Source: Actinomycetes bacterium (GTDB lineage: Bacteria > Actinomycetota > Acidimicrobiia > Acidimicrobiales > RAAP-2). From it: 14,497 nucleotides of DNA. Made by a program: the position numbers and the translations under genes. The stretch covers positions 1 to 14,497 of the forward strand of contig JAKABC010000028.1 in NCBI GenBank assembly GCA_021802025.1, written 5' to 3'. Of the stretch, positions 1 to 7,038 are shown piece by piece; the stretch's first letter is position 1, and each line of letters opens with the position of its first letter. Below the pieces are notes generated by a model that was given only the letters and a program-made list of their open reading frames with translations, did no database searches and was not told the DNA's origin.

Positions 1-158
1 AGGTGAGCGAGCCCGCCGAGGTGGTCGAGCCGACCGTCGCGGACCTGCTCGCCTCCACCCCCGAGGACGAGGCCCGCCTCAGCGTCGAAGAGGAGATCGA
101 GCGTCGCACGACCGGTGAGCACGCCGACGCCCCCCACTTCCGCAAGGACCAGGAGTAG
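1..158 (+). CDS. rpsC: 30S ribosomal protein S3, C-terminal tail only (partial)
   Basis: The frame is open from the left edge (first full codon at base 3) to TAG at 156-158, giving 51 visible residues. They form a glutamate/aspartate-rich tail ending in HADAPHFRKDQE. The KH and S3 core domains lie outside the window, so identity rests on position: S3 always precedes L16 in this cluster, and actinobacterial S3 proteins usually carry a long acidic, low-conservation C-terminal extension. The AGGAG at 151-155 inside its last codons is the ribosome binding site for rplP, so the two genes are closely coupled. The tail itself has no motif that proves S3. Confidence 0.72.
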   Translation, partial: VSEPAEVVEPTVADLLASTPEDEARLSVEEEIERRTTGEHADAPHFRKDQE

Positions 159-160
159 CC

Positions 161-598
161 ATGTTGATGCCCCGTAAGGTCAAGCACCGCAAGCAGATGC
201 GCGGTCGGATGACCGGCAACGCCAAGGGCGGGACCGACCTCAACTTCGGCGACTTCGGGATCCAGGCCCTCGAGGCCGGCTGGCTCACCGCCCGCCAGAT
301 CGAGGCCGCCCGTATCGCGATGACCCGCCACGTCAAGCGCGGCGGCAAGGTGTGGATCCGGGTCTTCCCGGACAAGCCCGTCACCCAGAAGCCGGCCGAG
401 ACCCGCATGGGCTCGGGCAAGGGCAACCCCGAGTTCTGGGTCGCCGTCGTCAAGCCCGGCCGGATGCTCTTCGAGCTGGGCGGGGTGGACGAGGCCCTGG
501 CGCGCGCCGCCATGGAGCGGGCCATCCAGAAGCTGCCCATGAAGGCGAAGTTCGTCGTGCGTCCCGGGACCCACGGCACCCCGGAGGTGACGATCTGA
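161..598 (+). CDS. rplP: 50S ribosomal protein L16
   Basis: A 145-residue protein of the normal length for L16. It starts MLMPRKVKHRKQMRGRMTG, the basic N-terminus typical of the family, and contains the conserved MGSGKGNPEFWVAVVKPG block near residues 83-101. L16 binds 23S rRNA near the A-site and helps organise the peptidyl transferase centre. The ATG at 161 is preceded by AGGAG at 151-155 with a 5-base spacer; a second in-frame ATG two codons later is less well placed. The gene begins two bases after the rpsC stop, and its TGA shares one base with the rpmC start (TGATG). Confidence 0.98.
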   Translation: MLMPRKVKHRKQMRGRMTGNAKGGTDLNFGDFGIQALEAGWLTARQIEAARIAMTRHVKRGGKVWIRVFPDKPVTQKPAETRMGSGKGNPEFWVAVVKPGRMLFELGGVDEALARAAMERAIQKLPMKAKFVVRPGTHGTPEVTI

Positions 599-834
599 TG
601 GCCAAGACCCGCGACCGCGTGGCCGAGCTCAAGCTGCTCGGCGACGGCGAGCTGCTCACGCGCCTGGCCGAGTCCCGGCGCGAGCTGTTCAACCTGCGCT
701 TCCAGCTGGCGACCGGCCAGCTGGACAACTCGTCACGCCTGGGCGAGGTCCGTCGCGACATCGCCCGCCTGTCGACCTTCCTCCGCCAGCGCGAGATCGC
801 CGCGGCCGAGGCCCTCGGAGAGGAGCAGTCATGA
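598..834 (+). CDS. rpmC: 50S ribosomal protein L29
   Basis: A 78-residue protein starting MAKTRDRVAELK. It has the L29 helical hairpin, with the conserved ELFNLRFQLATGQLDNSSRL core followed by a basic second helix (VRRDIARLSTFLRQRE). L29 sits by the polypeptide exit tunnel of the large subunit, where it helps dock trigger factor and SRP. The ATG overlaps the rplP stop by one base, with GGAGG at 583-587 upstream, and the TGA is within ATGA shared with rpsQ. The tail after the second helix (AAAEALGEEQS) makes it slightly longer than the minimal family members. Confidence 0.97.
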   Translation: MAKTRDRVAELKLLGDGELLTRLAESRRELFNLRFQLATGQLDNSSRLGEVRRDIARLSTFLRQREIAAAEALGEEQS

Positions 835-1097
835 CCGACGCCGCGCGCCCTAACCCGCGCAAGGAGCGCGAGGGGATCGTCGTCTCGGACAAGATGGCCT
901 CGACGCTCGTCGTGGCCGTCAACGAGCGCGTCGCCCACCCTCGTTACAACAAGACCGTGCTGCGCACGAAGAAGCTCTACGTGCACGACGAGAAGAACGA
1001 GGCCAAGGTCGGCGACCGCGTCCGGGTCCAAGAGACCCGCCCGCTCTCGAAGCTCAAGCGCTGGCGCCTGACCGAGATCGTGGAGCGTGCCCGATGA
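831..1097 (+). CDS. rpsQ: 30S ribosomal protein S17
   Basis: An 88-residue OB-fold ribosomal protein. It has the expected blocks GIVVSDKMASTLVVAV (about 14-29), HPRYNKTVLRTKKLYVHDE (about 36-54) and the GDRVRVQETRPLSKLKRW segment before the C-terminus. S17 is a primary binder of the 5' domain of 16S rRNA. The start overlaps the rpmC stop as ATGA, with AGGAG at 821-825 and a 5-base spacer. A short N-terminal extension (MTDAARPNPRKERE) precedes the conserved core, as is common in actinomycetes. The stop overlaps the rplN start as ATGA, so translation is probably coupled on both sides. Confidence 0.98.
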   Translation: MTDAARPNPRKEREGIVVSDKMASTLVVAVNERVAHPRYNKTVLRTKKLYVHDEKNEAKVGDRVRVQETRPLSKLKRWRLTEIVERAR

Positions 1098-1462
1098 TCC
1101 AGCAGGAGTCGAGGCTCAAGGTGGCCGACAACAGCGGGGCCAAGGAGGTCCTGTGCATCCGCGTGCTCGGCGGCTCACGCCGGCGCTACGCGTCGATCGG
1201 TGACGTCTTCATCGCCACCGTGAAGGACGCCATCCCCGGCGCGGCCGTGAAGAAGGGCGACGTGGTGCGCTGCGTCGTCGTGCGCACGGCCAAGGAGAAG
1301 CGCCGTCCCGACGGCTCGTACATCAAGTTCGACGAGAACGCGGCCGTGCTCATCAACGACCAGCTCCAGCCCCGGGGTACCCGAATCTTCGGGCCCGTCG
1401 GGCGCGAGCTGCGCGACAAGAAGTTCATGCGCATCATCTCGCTGGCCCCGGAGGTGCTGTGA
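1094..1462 (+). CDS. rplN: 50S ribosomal protein L14
   Basis: A 122-residue protein, exactly the family length. It begins MIQQESRLKVADNSGAKEVL, the near-invariant L14 start, and has a VVRTAKEKRRPDGSYIKFDENAAVLI block in the middle. It ends LRDKKFMRIISLAPEVL. L14 lies at the subunit interface of the 50S particle, next to L19 and helix 14 of 16S rRNA (bridges B5/B8), and is also the binding site of silencing factor RsfS. The start overlaps rpsQ by four bases (ATGA), with GGAG at 1082-1085. The TGA shares one base with the ATG of rplX. Confidence 0.99.
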   Translation: MIQQESRLKVADNSGAKEVLCIRVLGGSRRRYASIGDVFIATVKDAIPGAAVKKGDVVRCVVVRTAKEKRRPDGSYIKFDENAAVLINDQLQPRGTRIFGPVGRELRDKKFMRIISLAPEVL

Positions 1463-1767
1463 TGAAGATCCGTAAGGGTGACGAGGTGCTGGTGCTCGCG
1501 GGCAAGTTCCGCGGCGAGCGCGCGCGCGTGGTGGAGGCCCTGCCCAAGGCGAACAAGGTGATCCTCGACGGCATCAACATCGCCAAGCGGGCCACCAAGC
1601 AGCAGGGCGCGACCATGCAGGCCGGCATCATCGACAAGCTCATGCCGCTCGACGCCTCGAACGTGGCCCTGTGGTGCGACAAGCACAAGGGCCCGGCCCG
1701 GGTCGGCTTCGACACGGCCGACGGCGCGAAGTCGCGCGTCTGCCGCAAGTGTGGAGAGGTGCTATGA
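1462..1767 (+). CDS. rplX: 50S ribosomal protein L24
   Basis: A 101-residue KOW-domain protein, MKIRKGDEVLVLAGKFRGER at the N-terminus. L24 initiates assembly of the 50S subunit by binding the 5' end of 23S rRNA and lines the exit tunnel. The ATG at 1462 is chosen over the GTG at 1459 because GGAGG at 1450-1454 then has a 7-base spacer and the protein starts at the conserved methionine; using GTG would add one residue. The C-terminus carries C72-x2-H75 and C94-x2-C97, which look like a zinc ribbon with one Cys replaced by His. The TGA overlaps the rplE start as ATGA. Confidence 0.97.
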   Translation: MKIRKGDEVLVLAGKFRGERARVVEALPKANKVILDGINIAKRATKQQGATMQAGIIDKLMPLDASNVALWCDKHKGPARVGFDTADGAKSRVCRKCGEVL

Positions 1768-2327
1768 CGACCGCGACGCGACCCCGTCTCAAGGTCCGCT
1801 ACGACGAGACCATCCGGGCCCAGCTCAAGGACGAGCTCGGCCTGGCCAACATCATGCAGGTCCCGCGCCTGGAGAAGATCGTGATCAACGCCGGCGTCGG
1901 CCGGGCCACCCAGCAGGCCTCCCTGCTCGAGGGGGCCCAGCGCGACCTCGAGGCGATCACCGGCCAGAAGCCGGTGGTGACCCGGGCGAAGAAGTCGATC
2001 GCCAGCTTCAAGCTGCGCGAGGGCCAGTCGATCGGCGCGAAGGTCACCCTGCGCGGCGACCGGGCCTGGGAGTTCTTCGACCGACTGGTGAGCCTGGCCA
2101 TCCCGCGCATCCGGGACTTCCGCGGCCTGTCGCCCAAGTCGTTCGACGGACGGGGCAACTACACCTTCGGGATCAACGACCAGCTGATCTTCCCGGAGAT
2201 CGACTACGACAAGATCGACGCCCCCCGCGGCTTCGACATCACGATCGTCACGACGGCCGAGACCGACGAGCAGGGGCGGGCGCTCCTGCGGGCCTTCGGC
2301 TTCCCCTTCAGACAGGAGAATCGCTAG
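1764..2327 (+). CDS. rplE: 50S ribosomal protein L5
   Basis: A 187-residue protein of normal length. It contains the L5 signatures: VPRLEKIVINAGVGRA near residue 33, TGQKPVVTRAKKSIASFKLR near 72, RIRDFRGLSPKSFDGRGNY near 115-133, and the C-terminal GFDITIVTTAETDEQGRALLRAFGFPF. L5 binds 5S rRNA with L18 and forms the central protuberance of the 50S subunit. The start is in the ATGA shared with rplX, with AGAGG at 1755-1759. The frame is open further upstream, but that stretch is a shadow of rplX. It ends with TAG two bases before rpsN. Confidence 0.98.
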   Translation: MTTATRPRLKVRYDETIRAQLKDELGLANIMQVPRLEKIVINAGVGRATQQASLLEGAQRDLEAITGQKPVVTRAKKSIASFKLREGQSIGAKVTLRGDRAWEFFDRLVSLAIPRIRDFRGLSPKSFDGRGNYTFGINDQLIFPEIDYDKIDAPRGFDITIVTTAETDEQGRALLRAFGFPFRQENR

Positions 2328-2329
2328 AG

Positions 2330-2515
2330 ATGGCCAAGAAGGCACTTCGCATCAAGCAGCAGCGGACCCCCAAGTTCTCGACGCGCGCCTACACGCGCTG
2401 CGAGCGCTGCGGGCGGCCGCGCTCGGTCTACCGCAAGTTCGGCCTCTGTCGGATCTGCCTGCGCGCGATGGTGCACGCGGGCGAGGTCCCGGGCGTCACC
2501 AAGGCGAGCTGGTAG
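2330..2515 (+). CDS. rpsN: 30S ribosomal protein S14, zinc-binding type (type Z)
   Basis: A 61-residue protein, the short zinc-containing S14 rather than the longer zinc-free paralogue of about 100 residues. Residues C24-x2-C27 and C40-x2-C43 form the four-cysteine zinc site, followed by the diagnostic FGLCRICLR and a C-terminal GVTKASW. S14 joins the head of the 30S subunit late in assembly. It starts at ATG 2330, two bases after rplE, with AGGAG at 2314-2318. Many actinomycetes also keep a zinc-free S14 elsewhere, switched on by Zur in zinc starvation; that cannot be judged here. Confidence 0.98.
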   Translation: MAKKALRIKQQRTPKFSTRAYTRCERCGRPRSVYRKFGLCRICLRAMVHAGEVPGVTKASW

Positions 2516-2525
2516 GGAGGCCGAT

Positions 2526-2930
<405 letters not shown>

Positions 2931-2957
2931 CCCGCTCGCCGCCAGGAGGGAGGACTG

Positions 2958-3497
2958 ATGTCGCGCATCGGACGTAGCCCGATCACCGTGCCGGCCGGGG
3001 TCACCGTCGAGGTGGCCACCGACGCCATCACCGTCACCGGCCCCAACGGGACGATGACCCGGGTGCTGCCCGCGGGCGTCGCCGTGGAGCGCGAGGGGGA
3101 CACCCTCCTCGTCACCCGCGCCAGCGACGAGACGGCCCACAAGGCCCTCCACGGGCTGACCCGCACCCTGGTCGCCAACATGGTCACCGGGGTCACCGAC
3201 GGGTGGCGCAAGGAGCTCGAGATCATCGGCGTGGGCTACCGCGCCGCGGCCGCGGGCCCCGACGCCCTCGACCTCTCGCTGGGCTTCAGCCACCCGGTGA
3301 AGTTCACCGCCCCGGCCGGGGTCACCTTCGAGGTGCCCAGCCCGACGCGCATCGTCGTCAAGGGCGCCGACAAGGAGACGGTCGGCCAGGTGGCCGCCAA
3401 CATCCGCAAGATCCGCAAGCCCGAGCCCTACAAGGGCAAGGGCGTGCGCTACCTGGGCGAGCGGGTGGCGCGCAAGGCAGGAAAGGCCGCTAAGTAA
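2958..3497 (+). CDS. rplF: 50S ribosomal protein L6
   Basis: A 179-residue protein with two repeated L6 domains. The N-terminus is MSRIGRSPITVPAGVTVEV and the C-terminal block is IRKIRKPEPYKGKGVRYLGE, the diagnostic L6 segment that contacts 23S rRNA near the sarcin-ricin loop and factor-binding site. A strong GGAGGGAGG stretch at 2945-2953 precedes the ATG. The 27-base gap before it (2931-2957) is the longest spacer in the ribosomal cluster; apart from this ribosome binding site nothing is visible in it. The TAA overlaps the rplR start as TAATG. Confidence 0.98.
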   Translation: MSRIGRSPITVPAGVTVEVATDAITVTGPNGTMTRVLPAGVAVEREGDTLLVTRASDETAHKALHGLTRTLVANMVTGVTDGWRKELEIIGVGYRAAAAGPDALDLSLGFSHPVKFTAPAGVTFEVPSPTRIVVKGADKETVGQVAANIRKIRKPEPYKGKGVRYLGERVARKAGKAAK

Positions 3498-3853
3498 TGG
3501 CACGCACCACCAGAGAGCTGCGCCAGCGCCGTCACGCGCGCCTGCGCAAGAAGATCGCGGGCACGCCCGAGCGCCCGCGCGTCGCGGTGAGCCGGACCAA
3601 CCGGCACATCTCGGCCCAGATCATCGACGACGTGGCCGGGCGGACCCTCGTCGCGGCCTCCTCGGTCGAGTCCGAGCTGCGCGGGGTCGACGGGGGCAAC
3701 ATCGAGGGCGCCCGCGCCGTCGCCGAGGTGCTGGCCCGCCGGGCCAAGGAGGCCCAGGTCACGGCGGTCGTCTTCGACCGCGGGGGCAACGACTACCACG
3801 GCCGTATCGCGGCCTTCGCCGAGACCCTGCGCGCGCAGGGACTGGAGTTCTGA
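3497..3853 (+). CDS. rplR: 50S ribosomal protein L18
   Basis: A 118-residue protein with a basic N-terminus (RELRQRRHARLRKKIAGTPERPR), the VSRTNRHISAQIIDD segment and the family's C-terminal signature FDRGGNDYHGRIAAFAETLR. L18 binds 5S rRNA with L5 in the central protuberance. The ATG shares one base with the rplF TAA (TAATG), and the TGA shares one base with the rpsE ATG (TGATG), both consistent with ribosome reinitiation. Length and sequence are normal for an actinomycete and no odd features were seen. Confidence 0.98.
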   Translation: MARTTRELRQRRHARLRKKIAGTPERPRVAVSRTNRHISAQIIDDVAGRTLVAASSVESELRGVDGGNIEGARAVAEVLARRAKEAQVTAVVFDRGGNDYHGRIAAFAETLRAQGLEF

Positions 3854-4404
3854 TGTCAGAGGTCGAGCAGTTCGAAGAGCGCACCATCAAGGTGAACCGC
3901 GTGAGCAAGGTCGTCCAGGGCGGGCGGCGCTTCTCGTTCACCGCGCTCATGGTCATCGGCGACGGCAAGGGCCGGGTGGGCCTGGGCTACGGCAAGGCCA
4001 AGGAGGCCGGCCTGGCGGTCCAGAAGGGCATCGAGGAGGCCCGCAAGAACCTCTTCGAGGTCCCCCTGGCCGGCACGACCATCGTCTACCCGGTCATCGG
4101 CGAGGCCGGGGCCGGCCGGGTCCTCATGAAGCCGGCCGCGCCGGGCACCGGCGTGATCGCCGGGGGCGCCGCGCGGGCCATCCTCGAGCTGGCCGGCGTG
4201 CGCGACATCATCGCCAAGTCGCTCGGCTCGTCCAACTCCATCAACGTCGCCCACGCCACCATCGAGGGCCTCAAGCAGCTGCGCCGGCCCGAGGAGCTGG
4301 CGGCGGTGCGCGGCAAGGCCGCCGACGAGGTCGTGCCGGCCGGGACGCTGCGGGCCTACCGCGAGCGCCAGCGCGAGGGCGACCTGTTCAAGGTCACGGA
4401 GTAG
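3853..4404 (+). CDS. rpsE: 30S ribosomal protein S5
   Basis: A 183-residue protein. The double-stranded RNA-binding N-terminal domain includes VNRVSKVVQGGRRFSFTALM near residues 15-34 and the VGLGYGKAKEAGLAVQKG motif. The C-terminal domain includes PGTGVIAGGAARAILELAG and SLGSSNSINVAHATIEGL. S5 lies at the mRNA entry channel and influences decoding accuracy. The N-terminal MSEVEQFEE extension before the conserved core is common in the phylum. It starts within TGATG shared with rplR and stops two bases before rpmD. Confidence 0.99.
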   Translation: MSEVEQFEERTIKVNRVSKVVQGGRRFSFTALMVIGDGKGRVGLGYGKAKEAGLAVQKGIEEARKNLFEVPLAGTTIVYPVIGEAGAGRVLMKPAAPGTGVIAGGAARAILELAGVRDIIAKSLGSSNSINVAHATIEGLKQLRRPEELAAVRGKAADEVVPAGTLRAYRERQREGDLFKVTE

Positions 4405-4406
4405 CC

Positions 4407-4583
4407 ATGTCACTCAAGGTCACCCAGATCCGCTCGTCGATCGCCACCAAGCCCAAGCACCGCGGGACGCTGCGCGCCCTCGGGCTGCGCGGCATCGGCC
4501 AGTCCAACGTGCTGCCCGACCGTCCCGAGATCCGTGGGATGATCGCGCGCGTGCCGCACCTGATCAGCGTGGAAGAGGTCTAG
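4407..4583 (+). CDS. rpmD: 50S ribosomal protein L30
   Basis: A 58-residue protein, MSLKVTQIRSSIATKPKHRG at the start, then LRALGLRGIGQSNVLPDRPE and a C-terminal MIARVPHLISVEEV. This is the ferredoxin-like L30 fold, in which IGxxKxxxxTLRALGL-type spacing is conserved. L30 binds domain II of 23S rRNA. It is small but unmistakable, and it sits in its canonical place between rpsE and rplO. The ATG lies two bases after the rpsE TAG, and two bases separate its TAG from the rplO ATG. The upstream AAGGTCACGGAGTAGCC provides a GGAG core. Confidence 0.97.
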   Translation: MSLKVTQIRSSIATKPKHRGTLRALGLRGIGQSNVLPDRPEIRGMIARVPHLISVEEV

Positions 4584-4585
4584 AG

Positions 4586-5071
4586 ATGAAGCTGCACGAA
4601 CTCACCTCGCCCGAGGGCGCGACGCGCCGACGCAAGGTCGTCGGTCGCGGCATCGCCGGCAAGGGCGGCAAGACGGCCGGGCGCGGCACCAAGGGCCAGA
4701 AGGCCCGCCGCCAGATCCCGGCCGGCTTCGAGGGCGGCCAGCTGCCGCTGCTCGCGCGCATCCCCAAGCTCAAGGGCTTCACCAACCCCTTCCGGGTCGC
4801 CTACACCCCGGTCAACCTCGACGCCCTCGCGGCGCTCGGGGTGAGCGAGATCTCCTACGACGTCCTCGTCGCCCGGGGGCTCGCGAAGAAGGGCGACCTC
4901 GTCAAGGTCCTCGGTCGGGGCTCGGTGTCGAGCGCGCTGTCGGTCTCGGCCCACGCCTTCAGCGAGAGCGCCCGCGCGGCCCTCGAGGCCGCCGGGGGGA
5001 CCGTCACGGTCCTCGACCCGCCCTTCAGCGTGCGCCCGCCGGCCGCCGGCAACCAGCACCAGAACCGATAG
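4586..5071 (+). CDS. rplO: 50S ribosomal protein L15
   Basis: A 161-residue protein, slightly above the usual 145-150. The N-terminal half has the glycine/basic L15 signature (GRGIAGKGGKTAGRGTKGQK near residues 22-41, then RRQIPAGFEGGQLPLLARIPKLKGF). The C-terminal half includes KKGDLVKVLGRGSV and SAHAFSESARAALEAAGGTV. A tail of about 15 residues ending QHQNR lies beyond the family core. L15 is a late-assembly protein that contacts many 23S rRNA helices. AGAGG at 4574-4578 gives a 7-base spacer to the ATG. Its placement directly before secY is the standard spc arrangement. Confidence 0.98.
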   Translation: MKLHELTSPEGATRRRKVVGRGIAGKGGKTAGRGTKGQKARRQIPAGFEGGQLPLLARIPKLKGFTNPFRVAYTPVNLDALAALGVSEISYDVLVARGLAKKGDLVKVLGRGSVSSALSVSAHAFSESARAALEAAGGTVTVLDPPFSVRPPAAGNQHQNR

Positions 5072-5086
5072 CTCCGAGGGGGGACG

Positions 5087-6376
5087 GTGCTCCAGCGCCT
5101 GGCGAACATCTTCCGGGTCCCGGACCTGCGCAACAAGGTCCTGTTCACGGTCGCGATCATCTGCCTGTACCAGTTGGGCGCCAACATCCCGATCCCCGGG
5201 GTGAGCTGGACCCAGGTGCAGCTCCTCGAGTCCAAGGCCGGAGCCTCGGGCGTGCTCGGGTTCCTCAACCTCTTCTCGGGCGGGGCCCTGACGCGCCTGG
5301 CGGTCTTCGGCCTGGGGGTCATGCCCTACATCACGAGCTCGATCGTGATCCAGCTGCTCACCACGGTCATCCCCAAGCTGACCGAGTGGCGCGACCAGGG
5401 CGCCGTCGGCCAGAAGAAGATCACCCAGACGACCCGCTACCTCACCATCGCCCTCGCCCTGTTGCAGTCGACCGGCCTCATCTACGCCTTCCACGGCCAC
5501 GACCAGGCGCTGCTCGGCTTCAACATCGACCTCATCCCGAAGTTCACCCTGTGGCTGGGGCTGTTCATGGTCGTCATCCTCACCGCCGGCACGGCCTTCG
5601 TGATGTGGCTGGCCGAGCTGATCACCCAGCGCGGGGTGGGCCAGGGGATGAGCCTGCTGATCTTCGCCAACGTGGTGGCCGGGCTGCCCTCGGGGGGCCG
5701 CGCCGTCTACGCCGAGGGCGGGCCGCTCAAGTTCTACACGATCCTCGTGATCTCCCTGGCGCTGGTGGTCTTCATCGTCTTCATGGACAACGGCCAGCGG
5801 CGCATCCCGGTGACCTTCGCTCGACGGGTGGTGGGCCGGCGCGAGATGGGCGGCCAGTCGACCTACATCCCGCTCAAGGTGAACCAGTCGGGCGTGATCC
5901 CGATCATCTTCGCCTCGTCGGTCCTCTACATCCCGGTGCTGCTCAGCAACATCGTGCCCTGGGCCACCTTCCAGCACTTCGTGACCAGTTCGCTCTCGCC
6001 GACGAACCTCTTCTACATCGTCGCCGACTTCGTGCTGATCTTCGCCTTCACCTTCTTCTACGTCTACATCGCCTTCGAGCCCCACCAGCAGGCCGAGCTC
6101 CTGCGCCAGCAGGGCGGCTTCATCCCGGGCATCCGACCGGGCCTGCCGACCGAGCGCTACCTCAGCCGCACGCTGAGCCGGATCACCGTGGTGGGGGCCG
6201 TCTTCCTCGCGTCGGTGGCGGTGATCCCGAGCATCCTGATGTCGCTGTGGCAGATCAACCGCTTCCCGTACTACGGCACGACCCTGCTCATCGCGGTGGG
6301 CGTCTCGCTCGAGACGATGCGCCAGATCGACAGCCAGTTGATGATGCGCAACTACGAAGGCTTCTTGAAGCGCTAG
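5087..6376 (+). CDS. secY: Protein translocase subunit SecY
   Basis: A 429-residue ten-TM membrane protein, the central pore of the SecYEG channel that moves unfolded proteins across or into the cytoplasmic membrane. Visible marks are the N-terminal RVPDLRNKVLFT before TM1, the plug region with LNLFSGGAL (60-68), GVMPYITSSIVIQLL in TM2 (77-91), the cytosolic loop with ARRVVGRREMGGQSTYIPLK that contacts SecA and ribosome, and the C-terminal SQLMMRNYEGFLKR. It starts with GTG at 5087, 15 bases after rplO; GAGGGGGG at 5076-5083 is the ribosome binding site. Length is normal. adk begins two bases after its TAG. Confidence 0.98.
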   Translation: MLQRLANIFRVPDLRNKVLFTVAIICLYQLGANIPIPGVSWTQVQLLESKAGASGVLGFLNLFSGGALTRLAVFGLGVMPYITSSIVIQLLTTVIPKLTEWRDQGAVGQKKITQTTRYLTIALALLQSTGLIYAFHGHDQALLGFNIDLIPKFTLWLGLFMVVILTAGTAFVMWLAELITQRGVGQGMSLLIFANVVAGLPSGGRAVYAEGGPLKFYTILVISLALVVFIVFMDNGQRRIPVTFARRVVGRREMGGQSTYIPLKVNQSGVIPIIFASSVLYIPVLLSNIVPWATFQHFVTSSLSPTNLFYIVADFVLIFAFTFFYVYIAFEPHQQAELLRQQGGFIPGIRPGLPTERYLSRTLSRITVVGAVFLASVAVIPSILMSLWQINRFPYYGTTLLIAVGVSLETMRQIDSQLMMRNYEGFLKR

Positions 6377-6378
6377 TC

Positions 6379-7038
6379 ATGACCGCACCCATCTACGTCG
6401 TCCTGCTGGGCAAGCAGGGGGCGGGCAAGGGCACCCAGGGTGAGCTGCTGCGCGCCCGCCACGGCCTCGTCCACCTCTCGACCGGGGACATCCTGCGCGC
6501 CGCGGTGCGCGCCGGCAGCGACCTCGGCCGCGAGGTCGGCCGGGTCCTCGAGGCCGGCGAGCTCGTCTCGGACGACCTCGTCAACCGCCTCGTCGAGGAG
6601 CGCCTGGCCGCGCCGGACGCCGCGGCCGGGGCGGTCTTCGACGGCTACCCCCGCACCCGCGGCCAGGCCGAGGCGCTCGACCGCATCCTGGCCCCGGCGG
6701 GGGTCGGGCTGTGCGTGCTGGTCGAGCTGCCCGACGAGCTCGTGGTGGCGCGCCTGAGCGGCCGGCGGGTCTGCGAGGGCTGCGGGACGAACTACACCCT
6801 CAGCGACCCCTCGGCCCAGACGGGGGTCTGCGAGCGCTGCGGCGGCCGGGTCGTCCAGCGCGCCGACGACACCCCCGAAGCGATCGGCGCGCGCCTGGCG
6901 GCCTACGAGCGCGACACCCGCCCCCTGATCGACTTCTACGACGCGAAGGGCCTGCTGGTGACGATCGACGGCGACCGCAGCGTCGAGGAGGTCTCGGCCA
7001 GCCTCGAGGCGGCCCTCGCGGCGCGGGGCCTCGCGTGA
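6379..7038 (+). CDS. adk: Adenylate kinase with zinc-type LID
   Basis: A 219-residue enzyme of the long class, which converts ATP plus AMP to two ADP in the cytoplasm. The P-loop is GKQGAGKGT (11-19), with Lys-Gln where most family members have Pro-Pro. The NMP-binding part has STGDILR (34-40) and DGYPRTRGQ (88-96). The LID domain carries C132-x2-C135 and C151-x2-C154, the structural zinc site found in Gram-positive type enzymes. The ATG at 6379 starts two bases after secY; the frame is open upstream, but that part is a shadow of secY. The TGA overlaps the map GTG as GTGA. The gene order secY-adk-map is typical of actinomycetes and firmicutes. Confidence 0.98.
   Translation: MTAPIYVVLLGKQGAGKGTQGELLRARHGLVHLSTGDILRAAVRAGSDLGREVGRVLEAGELVSDDLVNRLVEERLAAPDAAAGAVFDGYPRTRGQAEALDRILAPAGVGLCVLVELPDELVVARLSGRRVCEGCGTNYTLSDPSAQTGVCERCGGRVVQRADDTPEAIGARLAAYERDTRPLIDFYDAKGLLVTIDGDRSVEEVSASLEAALAARGLA

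Noticed and set aside
1459..1461. GTG at 1459 as the rplX start
   Set aside because: Possible but adds a second Met-like residue and leaves only four bases after GGAGG; ATG 1462 has a seven-base spacer and the family-typical start.
4580..6085. Open minus-strand frame of 501 codons
   Set aside because: It is antisense to rplO and secY, both certain genes; its Asp/His/Glu-rich repeats come from reading complementary high-GC codons.
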